Shown in pieces: positions 33,712 to 43,002 of a DNA stretch of 64,000 bases (within the stretch, counting starts at the first letter, position 1; the number at the start of each line of letters is the position of its first letter). The stretch covers positions 2,046,001 through 2,110,000 of the forward strand of contig CAVYKV010000001.1 of NCBI GenBank assembly GCA_963769255.1, in the 5' to 3' direction. The translations under genes and the position numbers were made by a program. The notes beneath the pieces are model-generated. The model had not been told where the DNA came from, did not search any database, and saw only the letters and a list, made by a program, of their open reading frames with translations. The DNA is from JAKACA01 sp963769255. GTDB taxonomy: Bacteria; Actinomycetota; Acidimicrobiia; Acidimicrobiales; Bog-793.

Positions 33712-35019
33712 CTACCAGCCCACGCCCTCGTAGCCCGGCAGCGATTCCACCTCGCGGCCGAGCTTGCCCGTGAGGTCGAGGATGCGGTGTGGCCGGGCGG
33801 CGAGGAGCGCGGTCACGACCGTCTCGTCCGACGAGGAGACGATGGCGGTGCCCGCACCCTCGAGCGCCTCCGCCGGGCTGTCTGCGAGGAGCTGCTGCAG
33901 GTGCGGGAGCGTCGTCTCGACGAAGCGCTTGTTCGTTCCGATGAGCTGCGAGGGCTTCACCACGGGGTCGTGGATCCGAAGCGTGTAGCCCTTGCCGAAG
34001 AGCGTCTCGGCGAGCCGGACGCTCGGGCTCTCCCGCAGGTCGTCGCTGGCGGCCTTGAAGCTCAGGCCGAGGAGGGCCACCGTCATGTCGGGCCCGGAGG
34101 TGACGCGGCTCACGACGTCGGAGAAGACCACCTCGTTGGACGACAGCGTCCCGGAGAGAAGCGGCAGGTCGACGCTGTGGGCGCGGCCCATGTGGAGGAG
34201 GGAACGGAGGTCCTTCGGCAGGCAGGGTCCGCCGAAGGCGAATCCCGGTCGCAGATACGTCGTGGAGATGTTGAGGCGCGTGTCCTCGCAGAACAGCTGC
34301 ATGACCTCGCGGGAGTCGATGCCGAGCGGGCGCAGCACCCGTCCCATCTCGTTGGCGAAGGCGACCTTGGTGGCGTGGAAGGCGTTGCAGGCGTACTTGA
34401 CCGCCTCGGCGGTGCGTACCGGCACGACCCGCGCCGGTTGTGGGAGGAATCCGAAGAGGGACGTGAGGAGCTCGGCAACCTCGGTGTCCGCCGTGCCGAC
34501 GACCGTGAACGGTGGGTCGAAGAAGTCCGCCACGCCGGACCCCTCGCGGAGGAACTCGGGGCACATGGCGGTTCCCACTCGGGCCCCGCTCGCCCGCAAC
34601 GGCGGGGCGACGAGCTCGTCCACCGTGCCGGGTGGCACCGTGGAGCGCATGACGATGGCATGCAGCTCCGCACGATCGGGCGCCTCCGAGAGCGTCCGTG
34701 CGATCTCAGCTGTCGCCCGCTCCACGAAGCTCAAGTCGGTGCTGCCGCTCGCCGTCGAGGGCGTGCCGACACAGATCAACGTCACCTTGGCGCCCTGCAG
34801 GGCCTCTGGCGCGCGCATGGTGGCGTGGAGGTGTCCACTGGCGGCGCCGTCTCGCACGAGCTCGCCGAGACCCGGCTCGAGGACGGGAGACCGACCACCG
34901 CTGATCATGGCGACCTTCTGCTCGTCGACGTCGACGCCCCAGACGTCGTGGCCCCGCGAGGCGAGGCACGCTGCGGACACCGTCCCGACGTAGCCGAGAC
35001 CGAACACGGCAATTTTCAT
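33712..35019 (-). CDS. algD: GDP-mannose 6-dehydrogenase (AlgD-like)
   Basis: 435 residues, the same length as Pseudomonas AlgD (436). NAD motif FGLGYVGTVSAACLA (6-20); VGTPSTASGSTDL; CPEFLREGSGVADFFDPPFTVVG; catalytic Cys266 in GFAFGGPCLPKDLR. SFKAASDDLRESPSVRLAE and HDPVVKPSQLIGTNKRFVE match GDP-mannose dehydrogenases better than UDP-glucose ones. Two NAD-dependent oxidations turn GDP-mannose into GDP-mannuronate, the alginate precursor. ATG 35019 has AGGAG nine bases upstream. First gene of the minus-strand set running to the heparinase-like gene. UDP-sugar use is the alternative. Confidence 0.85.
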   Translation of the reverse strand: MKIAVFGLGYVGTVSAACLASRGHDVWGVDVDEQKVAMISGGRSPVLEPGLGELVRDGAASGHLHATMRAPEALQGAKVTLICVGTPSTASGSTDLSFVERATAEIARTLSEAPDRAELHAIVMRSTVPPGTVDELVAPPLRASGARVGTAMCPEFLREGSGVADFFDPPFTVVGTADTEVAELLTSLFGFLPQPARVVPVRTAEAVKYACNAFHATKVAFANEMGRVLRPLGIDSREVMQLFCEDTRLNISTTYLRPGFAFGGPCLPKDLRSLLHMGRAHSVDLPLLSGTLSSNEVVFSDVVSRVTSGPDMTVALLGLSFKAASDDLRESPSVRLAETLFGKGYTLRIHDPVVKPSQLIGTNKRFVETTLPHLQQLLADSPAEALEGAGTAIVSSSDETVVTALLAARPHRILDLTGKLGREVESLPGYEGVGW

Positions 35020-35175
35020 TGAAAAACGCTCCTGAGTCGCCGACCTGGCACTGACAATGCCCCGCGCCACGGTATGATCCAAGCTTAGGCCCGCTCGCGC
35101 GCTCCCAAGAACACGGCATCCGACGCGCCACGGCGAGTCGGTCGGCGGCCCGGCCGATCGGTCGGGATGTCGAGC

Positions 35176-36864
35176 TCAGGCGGTGCTGTGCAGATCCTGG
35201 CGGTAGACGGTCTGCCAGACGGCGAAGGGCACGACGCCGGCCTGGCTTTTGGCCATGAATCGCCAGGGGCCGAAGTACTCGTTGTAGCTGAACACGTTGT
35301 GCTGCTCGTAGGTGATGGCCTGCTCGACGTCCGCGCGGAAGTAGGGCGTCCAGGAGGGGTACGTACCCCACTCGCTGAAGAGGGAGTTCTCACCGCAGGA
35401 CGTGCGAGAGCCCGTGCAACCCGGGACGTCGGAGGCGGTGAAGCTGAAGACGTTGCGCAGGACCGAGACGTTCTGCGTCTTCCAGCGACAGAGGTCGTAG
35501 TAGTCGGGATGACCCCTCGGGGTGGCGCCCTGCAGGTTCGCCTGCGTGCAGGTCTTCGGGTTGGCCACCTTCTTGTCGACGAGCGTGCACGTCGTGGGGG
35601 CGTCCTCACCCGGCGAGCCGCAGAAGCGGTTGGCGTTCTCCCACAGCACGACGCCGGCCCAGTTGTTGCTGAAGAGGTTGCCGGCGATCTGGAACTGGCC
35701 CGAGTAGGGGCCCGGCACGCGGCGGTCGCCACCGGACTCCGAGACGTAGATGGCGCCGGTGGCGAAGCCCGGGTTCGTGGGACCCTCGCCCCAGCCGTTG
35801 TCGACGAACGTGTTGTCGTCGATCTGGGCGTTGTACGAGATCTCGTACAAGACGCCCTCGTTCCAGTTGCTCGAGATGTCGTTGTTGCTGATGTCGAAAC
35901 CCGTGTTGTTGGTGTCGACCCACAGCCCGACGTTGTAGTTGTCGTAGACGTAGTTGCCGGTGACGGTCGCGCCGTCGACCTCCCAGAACTTGCCGCCGCC
36001 GGAGCAGCCGCAACTCGCGAAGCCCACATTGCCGCATCCGGCCGGCCGCGCCACCGGCAGATTGGGTGTCTTCTCCCAGTTGCAGGTGTCGTTGTACGAG
36101 ATCTCGTTGTCGATGAGTGAGACGTCGTTCGGCCCGCCCGTGTCGGTGTGCCGATCGATGAGATAGGCGTTGAAGCCGTACTGCCCGTTCCTCGTGAGGC
36201 AGCTGTTCTTCACGGTGTCCTTCGGCCCGAGCATGATGGCGGCACCGGGCACGTTGTAGGCGATCGTGTCGTTGGAGAGCGTCCAGCCGCTGGCCGAGTC
36301 CGAGTTGACGGCTCCCTGGCCACCGGGCGGGATGAAGTGCTCGATCGTGAGGTACTCGATGCGCACGCCCACGGCGCTCTGGGTGAAGGCGAAGCCGTTC
36401 TTGCCCTGCCCGCTGATGACGGCGCCGGGCGCCCCGATGTAGGTGCCGCGGTTGCCGGGGATGATCTGGTCGTACAGGCCGGTGCCGAAGGTGTGGACGC
36501 CGGGGGCGAACCAATAGGTGGTGTTCGGCCGGTCGAGGCGGTAGGGATTGTCGTATCCGGCCGCCACCCGTACGGCGTGCTTCGGTGGCTTGGAGGGGCC
36601 GTTCAGCACGCTGCTGTTCCCGCACACACGCGCTCCCGTCGTGGCGGCACCGTCGTGGGCGAGCGGCGTGCCGAGCCACGGCTTGGAGCCTCCGGAAGGG
36701 CCGCCGCCCACGGCCGAGTGGGAGGTGATGGCGGGGATGACCTCGAGGCCGACCACGGCGATGGCGCAGGCCAGGAAGACAGCTCCGGCCACGATGGCGA
36801 GCCGCATCAGCATCGACGCGTGCCGGGCATGAGCGCGTGCTTTCGGCAGGGGCGACAGGACCAT
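35176..36864 (-). CDS. Secreted right-handed parallel beta-helix protein 1
   Basis: 562 residues. A membrane anchor or signal (about residues 20-43) is followed by a short Gly/Ser linker, then VCGNSSVLNGPS and YWFAPGVHTFGTGLYDQI, and a right-handed beta-helix of 20-25 residue coils rich in Asn, e.g. NYVYDNYNVGLWVDTNNTG and NNDISSNWNEGVLYEISYNA. Twelve or more Cys suggest disulfides outside the cell. The helix resembles NosD/CASH and mannuronan C5-epimerase folds, but I cannot find a defined epimerase active site. Paralogue of the protein at 49288. Likely modifies, binds or exports the polymer made here. Confidence 0.82.
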   Translation of the reverse strand: MVLSPLPKARAHARHASMLMRLAIVAGAVFLACAIAVVGLEVIPAITSHSAVGGGPSGGSKPWLGTPLAHDGAATTGARVCGNSSVLNGPSKPPKHAVRVAAGYDNPYRLDRPNTTYWFAPGVHTFGTGLYDQIIPGNRGTYIGAPGAVISGQGKNGFAFTQSAVGVRIEYLTIEHFIPPGGQGAVNSDSASGWTLSNDTIAYNVPGAAIMLGPKDTVKNSCLTRNGQYGFNAYLIDRHTDTGGPNDVSLIDNEISYNDTCNWEKTPNLPVARPAGCGNVGFASCGCSGGGKFWEVDGATVTGNYVYDNYNVGLWVDTNNTGFDISNNDISSNWNEGVLYEISYNAQIDDNTFVDNGWGEGPTNPGFATGAIYVSESGGDRRVPGPYSGQFQIAGNLFSNNWAGVVLWENANRFCGSPGEDAPTTCTLVDKKVANPKTCTQANLQGATPRGHPDYYDLCRWKTQNVSVLRNVFSFTASDVPGCTGSRTSCGENSLFSEWGTYPSWTPYFRADVEQAITYEQHNVFSYNEYFGPWRFMAKSQAGVVPFAVWQTVYRQDLHSTA

Positions 36865-37022
36865 TTCGTGACCCTAGCAGCGCCGTCCGAGGCCGGGCAG
36901 GACCGGTGGTATATTCGCTGCGCACGCTCCTGATCCCCTTTGGGTGCGGGCACTTTGGCGGCAGGCGACACGGGGCGGGTCGCTGTGCCGGACGGCGGAG
37001 TACACGGCGGACGAGGGAGAAT
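36865..37022. promoter_or_regulatory. Divergent promoter region, beta-helix gene 1 / sugar transferase
   Basis: 158 bases between two divergent genes. A near-consensus TATATT occurs at 36910-36915 on the plus strand; the same bases on the minus strand give AATATACC, containing a possible TATACC -10 for the beta-helix gene. GGGAG lies four bases before the ATG at 37023. No -35 is evident. Assignment by position. Confidence 0.4.
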
Positions 37023-38591
37023 ATGAAACGGCGGGGGTCAACGCTGGCGGACGGCGAAGCCACCGAGCTGGGCGGATCCATGACTTCGGTCATGACGGTC
37101 GAGCCCTTCCCGGACGACTGGCCGTCTCTCTTGGAGCCGGAAACACCGGTCGCGCCGGAGGTACCTGCCCTCGGTGACAGTCGCGTGACAAGTCGCGCCG
37201 CCCGTGTCGGGCCCCGCGTCGCCCTCTTCCTCACGGACTTCCTCATCGTGAGCCTCTGCGAAGCGGCGGCGCTCGCCGTCGTTCACGAGAACCCGGCGGG
37301 TGCGACCGGACAGGTCCTGGGCACCGATCTCCTCCTCGGGGCGGTGCTGCCCATGGCGACGGCGCTCGCCTTCCTCGCCAACGGGCTCTACAAGCGGTGG
37401 CCCCATCACCTCATGGTGAACACGTTCAGCGAGCTGCGCGACATCATCTACGCCCTCGCCGTCGCCGGTTGCTTCGTCCTCGGCATCGACCACCTGCTCG
37501 GCGACCTCAACGTGCCAGCTTCCTTTGCGCCCCTCACGACCGTGACGGCCCTGTTCTTCAGCGCCGTCACCCTGCCGATCGGGCGGGCCGTCGTCCGCGC
37601 CGCCATCCGCATGGCCGCCGTGCAGCACTGCCGCGTCCTCATCGTCGGGAGCGGGATGATGGCAGGGCATCTGCAGCACTACCTCTCGTGGGACCACCGG
37701 ATCACCGTCGTCGGGTGCGTGGACGACGACCCCGCCCCGGGGACGCACGTGCTGGGGACCATCGAGGACCTGCCCCGCATCTGCGCCGAGCACTCGGTGG
37801 ACCAGGTCATCGTCAGCTTCTCCCGGACGCACCCGGCCGACGCCATCCACCGCCTGCAGGCCCTCAACCCGAGCATCGTCGTCTCCATCGTTCCCCGCTA
37901 CTTCGAGTTGCTGACCTGGCGGTCCTCCGTGAAGGAGATCGCCGGGCTCACGATCATCGACGTGGCGCCCTGCAGCCTCAGCATCGGGGCCCAGGCCGCC
38001 AAGCGGGCCTTCGACCTGGCGGCGACGGCACTCCTGGTCCTCCTCCTGAGCCCGCTCCTCCTCGCCAGCGCCCTCGCCGTCAAGCTCTCGTCGAGCGGTC
38101 CGGTCTTCTTCCGGCAGGAGCGCGTGGGTCGCAACGGCAAGACCTTCGTGATGATGAAGTTCCGCACGATGTACACCGACGCCGAGCGTCGTCGCCACGA
38201 TCCGGACCTCGTCGGAGCGAACGAGGTGGACGGCCCTCTCTTCAAGATGAGGGACGACCCCCGGGTCACGAGCGCCGGCAAGTGGCTGCGCCGGACCAGC
38301 CTCGACGAGCTCCCCCAGCTCTTCAACGTGCTCCTCGGCGACATGTCGCTCGTCGGCCCGAGACCGTTCATCCCGGCCGAGGCGGCTCAGCTCTCCGGCT
38401 CGGCGGCAAAGCGATTCGACGTCCGCCCCGGCATGACGGGCCTCTGGCAGATCTCGGGCCGCAGCCACCTCAGCTTCGACGAGCTGAAGCGACTCGACTA
38501 CCAGTACGTCGCCTCCTGGTCATTGCTCTGGGACCTCAAGATCCTCTGGCACACCCCGGCCCGCGTGCTGCGGGGACACGGCGCCTTCTGA
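37023..38591 (+). CDS. Undecaprenyl-phosphate sugar-1-phosphate transferase (WbaP/WcaJ-type)
   Basis: 522 residues. The ATG at 37023 with GGGAG was preferred over the upstream open frame. Residues 60-190 hold four membrane segments; 200-310 are a CoA-binding-like Rossmann domain (RVLIVGSGMMAGHL); the last 200 are the catalytic domain: a membrane hairpin (ALLVLLLSPLLLAS), GPVFFRQERVGRNGKTFVMMKFRTM, KWLRRTSLDELPQLFNVLLGDMSLVGPRP and DVRPGMTGLWQISGRS. It starts the repeat unit by moving a sugar-1-phosphate from NDP-sugar to undecaprenyl phosphate. The substrate (glucose, galactose or mannose) is not determined by the motifs seen. Confidence 0.93.
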   Translation: MKRRGSTLADGEATELGGSMTSVMTVEPFPDDWPSLLEPETPVAPEVPALGDSRVTSRAARVGPRVALFLTDFLIVSLCEAAALAVVHENPAGATGQVLGTDLLLGAVLPMATALAFLANGLYKRWPHHLMVNTFSELRDIIYALAVAGCFVLGIDHLLGDLNVPASFAPLTTVTALFFSAVTLPIGRAVVRAAIRMAAVQHCRVLIVGSGMMAGHLQHYLSWDHRITVVGCVDDDPAPGTHVLGTIEDLPRICAEHSVDQVIVSFSRTHPADAIHRLQALNPSIVVSIVPRYFELLTWRSSVKEIAGLTIIDVAPCSLSIGAQAAKRAFDLAATALLVLLLSPLLLASALAVKLSSSGPVFFRQERVGRNGKTFVMMKFRTMYTDAERRRHDPDLVGANEVDGPLFKMRDDPRVTSAGKWLRRTSLDELPQLFNVLLGDMSLVGPRPFIPAEAAQLSGSAAKRFDVRPGMTGLWQISGRSHLSFDELKRLDYQYVASWSLLWDLKILWHTPARVLRGHGAF

Positions 38592-38672
38592 GCCGGTCGC
38601 CGGGACGTCCCTCAGGGCAGTCCAGGTGACGCGACTCGGCGGATCGGGGGCCTCAACTACGGTGGTCCGCCC

Positions 38673-39872
38673 ATGAAGGTGCTCGTCGTCCACAACCGCT
38701 ACCGCTCCGAGCAGCCGAGTGGCGAGAACCGCGTCGTCGACCAGGAATCGGCAGCCCTCAGCGCGGCGGGGCACGACGTGCGGCATTTCGAGCGCCTGAG
38801 CGACGACATCGCCACCTGGTCCCGACCCCGGCAGGCGACCGTCCCCGGGCGGGTTCTCTGGAGCGAGGAGGCGAGGCGCTCGCTGGCCGGTGAGCTCCGC
38901 CGCCATCGGCCTGACGTCGTGCACGTCCACAACACCTTCCCACTCCTCAGCCCGGCCATCTTCTACACCTGCCGCCGGGAGGGCGTCCCGGCCGTGGTGA
39001 CGTTCCACAACTATCGGCAGATCTGCCCGAGCGGGACGCTGTTCCGGGACGGGGCGCCGTGCAACGATTGCGTGAACCGGCTGCCCCTCCCGGCCCTCCG
39101 TCACGGTTGCTACCGGGACTCCCCCGCCGCCACGGCTCCCCTCGCCCTGGAGAGCGTCCTTCACCGCAGGACGTGGCGGCGCCTGCCCTCCGCCTACATC
39201 TTCATCTCGGCGGCGGAGCAGTCGCTCTTCGCGCCGCTCCGGCTGCCAGGAGACCGGACCTTCGTGAAGCACAACCTCGTCCCCCTCCTGCCGCCCCCGC
39301 AGGAGGTGACCCGTGACGACAAGGTCGTCTACGTCGGCCGCCTGAGCGACACGAAAGGCATCCCGACCCTCATGCGGGGCTGGGACTGTTTCGCGGCCGC
39401 CAACGACGGTGCCGCCCTGCGCCTCGTCATCGCCGGGGCCGGGCCTCTCGGCGACGCCGTCCTCGAGTGGTCGCGGCGACACCCCTCGGTGGAGTACGCC
39501 GGCCTTCTCGACCGTGAAGCGTGCCGGGAGTTGGTGGCAGGGGCGCGTGCCGTCGTCGTTCCGTCCGAGTGGGAGGAGACCTTCGGCCTCGTCGTCGTCG
39601 AGGCGATGGCCGTGGGCGTCCCGGCGATCGTCTCCCGCCGGGGGGCGCTGCCCGAGCTCGTGAGCGACGGGGTGGACGGGATGGTGTTCGACGCCGGCGA
39701 CGCCGGGGCACTGGCCGAGGCCTTCGCCGCCGTCGAGGCCTCGCCCGGGCGGTTCGAGTCGATGGGACGGGCGGCTCGGGACTCCTACGAACGCCACCAT
39801 GATCCCGGTCGGAACCTCGAGCAGCTGCTCGACATCTACCGCTTCGCCATCGAGAACCCCGTCTCGCCCTGA
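38673..39872 (+). CDS. GT4-family glycosyltransferase
   Basis: 399 residues. GT-B fold with the DHHXXX-like start MKVLVVHNRYRSEQPSGENRVV, and HRPDVVHVHNTFPLLSP. Residues 125-150 have a CxxC motif (NDCV) and HGCYRDS, a subgroup feature of capsule GT4 enzymes (often zinc binding). The donor half has VVYVGRLSDTKGI, VPSEWEETFGLVVVEAMAVGVP with the EX7E pair. Expected to extend the lipid-linked oligosaccharide. Follows the sugar transferase by 81 bases and converges on the CapK-like gene with only seven bases between stops. Confidence 0.92.
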   Translation: MKVLVVHNRYRSEQPSGENRVVDQESAALSAAGHDVRHFERLSDDIATWSRPRQATVPGRVLWSEEARRSLAGELRRHRPDVVHVHNTFPLLSPAIFYTCRREGVPAVVTFHNYRQICPSGTLFRDGAPCNDCVNRLPLPALRHGCYRDSPAATAPLALESVLHRRTWRRLPSAYIFISAAEQSLFAPLRLPGDRTFVKHNLVPLLPPPQEVTRDDKVVYVGRLSDTKGIPTLMRGWDCFAAANDGAALRLVIAGAGPLGDAVLEWSRRHPSVEYAGLLDREACRELVAGARAVVVPSEWEETFGLVVVEAMAVGVPAIVSRRGALPELVSDGVDGMVFDAGDAGALAEAFAAVEASPGRFESMGRAARDSYERHHDPGRNLEQLLDIYRFAIENPVSP

Positions 39873-39879
39873 CGCCGGC

Positions 39880-41292
39880 TCAACCTCCCGGCGGGTGGGT
39901 GTCCGACAGCGTGCTCACGAGCCACTTTCCCTTGCCGCGCGCCGTCTTCTCGATCTCCTCGACCTGGCGGAGGGAGAACTCGAAGTCGTCGCCGAGCTTC
40001 GTGCGGAGGACGGCCTCGATGCGGCCGAGCCGCTCGGGCTTGAAGGCCGGCCCCGCCACGTAGCGGAGCTCGGCCCTGCCCGCCTCGCCCTGGAAGAACT
40101 GGAGGGCATAGAGGTCGTCGAAACTGTCGTCGTGCATGTTGAAGGCCGTGAGCGAGATCCTGCGGCCGGTCGCCGTGAGGAGGAACTCCTGCTCCCGTCC
40201 CTCCACCGCCTCCGCCGCCGGCCACGGGAACTCGGCGCCGCCCGCCGCCGGGTCGTGTACACGCACGTAGTCGCCGGTGCGGTAGCGGATGAGCGGGAGC
40301 ACGAGGTTGTGGAAGCTCGTACCGATGACCTCCGAGAGGCCTTCGGCGTCAGGAGGGCCGAACTCGACGTAGCCGTAGGTCGGCCAGAAGTACAACAGGT
40401 CGGAGACACGGCCGGCGCCGGCCAGCACGACGCGCTCGCTGTGCCCGTACCAGGCGTAGACCCGGCAGCCGAAGACCTCTTCGAGGAGGCGCTTCTGGGG
40501 GCCGGTGAGGCGCTCGGATCCGGCGAGCACGCAGCGCAGCGGCACCGGCCATTCGCGTCCGGCGCGGGCGAGCAGCTCGGCGATCTGCAAGGCGGCGCTC
40601 GGGTAGGCATGGAGGACATCGGGCTTGAAGCGGGCGACCTCCTCGAGGTACTCGGGCAGGCGACGCTCGGTCAGGTGGTAGGACGAGAGCATCAACCAGT
40701 CCCGAGTGGCGTCGTAGGAGGAGATGGCGCCCTCCGCCCGCCTCGAGGTCACCGAGCCGCGGATCACGACGAGGCGGGCGCCTTCGAAGTAGCCCGCCCG
40801 CTTCCACTGCGCCTCCAGGAACGCCTGCTCTTTCGGACGGCTCACCCCGCGCTCCAGGTAGAAGCCGACGGGCATCCCGGTCGAGCCCCCCGTGGTGATG
40901 TACAAGCGGGAGCGGGGCGACTGCGACGTCGTCATCTCCTCGAGATGCTCCGTCAGGTCCGCCTTCGTGAGGTAGGGGCACCCGGCCAGATCCGAGAGGT
41001 CGCCGAGCCTCCAGGGGTCGAAACCCGCTTCGCGGAACCGCCTCGCGTAGAAGGGCGACTGCGCCGCCGCCCGGCGCAGGACGATGCGAAGCTGCTGTAG
41101 CTGGTAATCGGCGATGCGCGCCTCCGACCACGTCTCGACGTCCTCGGCGAGCGAGCGGAACTCGTCGAAGCGGGCCCCGAGCCGCAGGCGCGACGGCATC
41201 CGGCGGTAGGCGGCGCCGATGCCGACCTTGAGGCCCTGGGGCAGGCGCTCGTAGGCGGAGAGGAACGGATAGAGGGCGTCTTCGACGCTCAT
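39880..41292 (-). CDS. CapK-like, phenylacetate-CoA-ligase-family adenylating protein
   Basis: 470 residues of the AMP-forming ligase superfamily. The Ser/Gly-rich ATP loop is YITTGGSTGMPVGFYLER; later VLAGSERLTGPQKRLLEE, YGHSERVVLAG (adenine site) and IRYRTGDYVRV (hinge). The usual C-terminal lysine region is present but divergent (TARGKGKWLVS). Relatives in capsule loci are called CapK; most have no proven reaction. It could activate an acyl group that decorates the polymer. Cytoplasmic, no membrane segments. Forty-two bases follow the DUF362 gene, same strand. Confidence 0.8.
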   Translation of the reverse strand: MSVEDALYPFLSAYERLPQGLKVGIGAAYRRMPSRLRLGARFDEFRSLAEDVETWSEARIADYQLQQLRIVLRRAAAQSPFYARRFREAGFDPWRLGDLSDLAGCPYLTKADLTEHLEEMTTSQSPRSRLYITTGGSTGMPVGFYLERGVSRPKEQAFLEAQWKRAGYFEGARLVVIRGSVTSRRAEGAISSYDATRDWLMLSSYHLTERRLPEYLEEVARFKPDVLHAYPSAALQIAELLARAGREWPVPLRCVLAGSERLTGPQKRLLEEVFGCRVYAWYGHSERVVLAGAGRVSDLLYFWPTYGYVEFGPPDAEGLSEVIGTSFHNLVLPLIRYRTGDYVRVHDPAAGGAEFPWPAAEAVEGREQEFLLTATGRRISLTAFNMHDDSFDDLYALQFFQGEAGRAELRYVAGPAFKPERLGRIEAVLRTKLGDDFEFSLRQVEEIEKTARGKGKWLVSTLSDTHPPGG

Positions 41293-41334
41293 GGCGTCAC
41301 TGGCGGCCGCCGGCCGTCGAGGCGGCGTGCGCGC

Positions 41335-42762
41335 TCAAGCCGGCATCGGCTCCCGGGCGGACTCGATGGCGCCCTCCCAGCCGAAGTGGGGACGGAAGTC
41401 GAAGGTCTCCTCGATCTCGTCGAGCCTGCCCGCCCAGGCCGTGTTGTCCGAGACGACCTGCACGTCGCCGGCCTCGAAGGGCGTGAAGTCGAGCCCCTGC
41501 AAGGCGAAGGCGTGACGCAGCATCGGGATCGCCTGCCAGGAGAAGCCCATCATCGTCGCCGCCACGACGTCGACGGCTGCCGGGTGGGCGCCGGCGATGA
41601 TGATGCCGGAGGCCTTCGGGTCGGCCGCCATGGGTCCGTTGCCGTCGCCGCCGACGACTCCGTCGATGACGGTGAGGTACCGCCGAGGCTCCTGCCGCCG
41701 CTTCCCGGCACCGTCGAAGAACCACAAGCACTTGTTGAGATCGAGCACCATCCGCCAGCACGTCTCGTTCCCGTACCAGTTGCCCGAGCGCACGACTGAT
41801 TGCGTGTCGCCGAAGACCATGCGGCCGGCCTTCTTCACGGGGACGAAGAGACGGGACAGGCGTGGGCGGTTGCGGAGGTGGCTCTTGATGGTGCCCATCC
41901 AGGCGGACTCCAGCCGAGCCTTGCGGGTGGCGAGCGGGAACTGGTCCCCACCCCGGTCGGGCGTGCCGTCGGTGTAGTGGGGCAGCCAGTTCTTGTTGGC
42001 GTTGATCCCGACGAGGTTCTTCAGGGCGCAGGTGATCCCCACCTTCTTGTGCGTCTTGAGCTTGGGGAGGTTGATGAAGACGTCGGCGTCCATGGGGGTC
42101 CCGCACAGCAGGTACTCGTGGCGCCCACCCGTGTGGTGGAAGTTCGTCTCGGCCGTGTCGTAGCTCGCCCCGTAGAGCTGGCCGCAACCGTGGAAGCCGA
42201 CGAACTCGCTGTCCCCGTCGAGCTTCACCTCCGTCGGGCCGAGGGGGTCGCCCGGCAGCGGCGTCTTCGCCACCGTCACCCCATCGACGGCGTGCCACTC
42301 CTCCGGGCGCAGATCCAGGAGCTCGATGCGGACTCCGGGGAAGTCGGCCCGGCAGCGGTCGACCATCTCGTCCAGCCGGCAGTACTGGCGGATACGCGCG
42401 AAGGAGGAATCGGTCTGGGGGGCGTCGCAGATGACGACGGACCCTCCTCCCTGCAGGCGGGCCGCCGCCCATCGCACGACGGCTTCGATGACGGCGGGGT
42501 GGGTGACGATGTGCTCCCACTCCCCCGGCCCGGGCCGGCGCTCGTCGTGCTCCTTCACCCAATTCGGCTTCAGCACGACGCGGTCCCCCGGCCGCACGAA
42601 GTCGGCGGGGAGCGAGAGGGCCGCCAGAGCGGACCCCACGGCGTCGCCGACGGCGCCGGGCGTCTCGTAATCGGTCGGCGCCCGCATGACGCTCACGAGC
42701 GTCGGGTCAGGCACCCCTCGCCCGGGCGCGACCTCACCGCTGCCCGCCGGCTTCTCCCGCAT
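41335..42762 (-). CDS. DUF362 family protein
   Basis: 475 residues from ATG 42762. DUF362 marks: VLKPNWVKEHD, THPAVIEAVVRWAAARL, VFINLPKLKTHKKVGITCALKNLVG, and GDGNGPMAADPKASGIIIAGAHPAAVDVVAATMMG. No ferredoxin-type cysteine motif is seen, unlike many DUF362 proteins. Function unknown; members appear in polysaccharide and lipid loci. The start may be leaderless: TACAGT lies seven bases before the ATG and no Shine-Dalgarno is present. With the CapK-like gene it forms a two-gene minus-strand unit inside the exopolysaccharide locus. Confidence 0.83.
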   Translation of the reverse strand: MREKPAGSGEVAPGRGVPDPTLVSVMRAPTDYETPGAVGDAVGSALAALSLPADFVRPGDRVVLKPNWVKEHDERRPGPGEWEHIVTHPAVIEAVVRWAAARLQGGGSVVICDAPQTDSSFARIRQYCRLDEMVDRCRADFPGVRIELLDLRPEEWHAVDGVTVAKTPLPGDPLGPTEVKLDGDSEFVGFHGCGQLYGASYDTAETNFHHTGGRHEYLLCGTPMDADVFINLPKLKTHKKVGITCALKNLVGINANKNWLPHYTDGTPDRGGDQFPLATRKARLESAWMGTIKSHLRNRPRLSRLFVPVKKAGRMVFGDTQSVVRSGNWYGNETCWRMVLDLNKCLWFFDGAGKRRQEPRRYLTVIDGVVGGDGNGPMAADPKASGIIIAGAHPAAVDVVAATMMGFSWQAIPMLRHAFALQGLDFTPFEAGDVQVVSDNTAWAGRLDEIEETFDFRPHFGWEGAIESAREPMPA

Positions 42763-43002
42763 AGGAGTTACTGTACCGGACGGTCGCCGCCGCCCAGAAT
42801 GCCTCCTGGCATGCGGGTAGCAAGCGCCCATTGCCCACGTCTGCCCATGGGCGTCGCCCCTGCCAGCGCAAGGTACCGTTAGGCCGATGGCGGTGGCACG
42901 CGGGTCCGGGGACCTGCCTTCGCGGGACGGGGAGGCAGGCGGTTATTTCGCGCCCGTCGACCGGGTCGCCAACACCGCCTTCCCCCTCCCGCACCGACCT
43001 CG
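42763..43002. promoter_or_regulatory. Divergent intergenic region, DUF362 / flippase
   Basis: 240 bases. On the minus strand TACAGT (42775-42770) could be the -10 of a leaderless DUF362 transcript. On the plus strand TACCGT (42874-42879) may be a -10, again seven bases ahead of an ATG (42887) that opens a 51-codon frame ending at 43040; that frame has no recognisable product. Nothing else stands out. Confidence 0.35.

Noticed and set aside
33712..35019. UDP-glucose dehydrogenase
   Set aside because: Length, DFFDPPFTVVG and the C-terminal SFKAASDDLRESP...GTNKRFVE text fit GDP-mannose dehydrogenase better, though donor choice needs assay.
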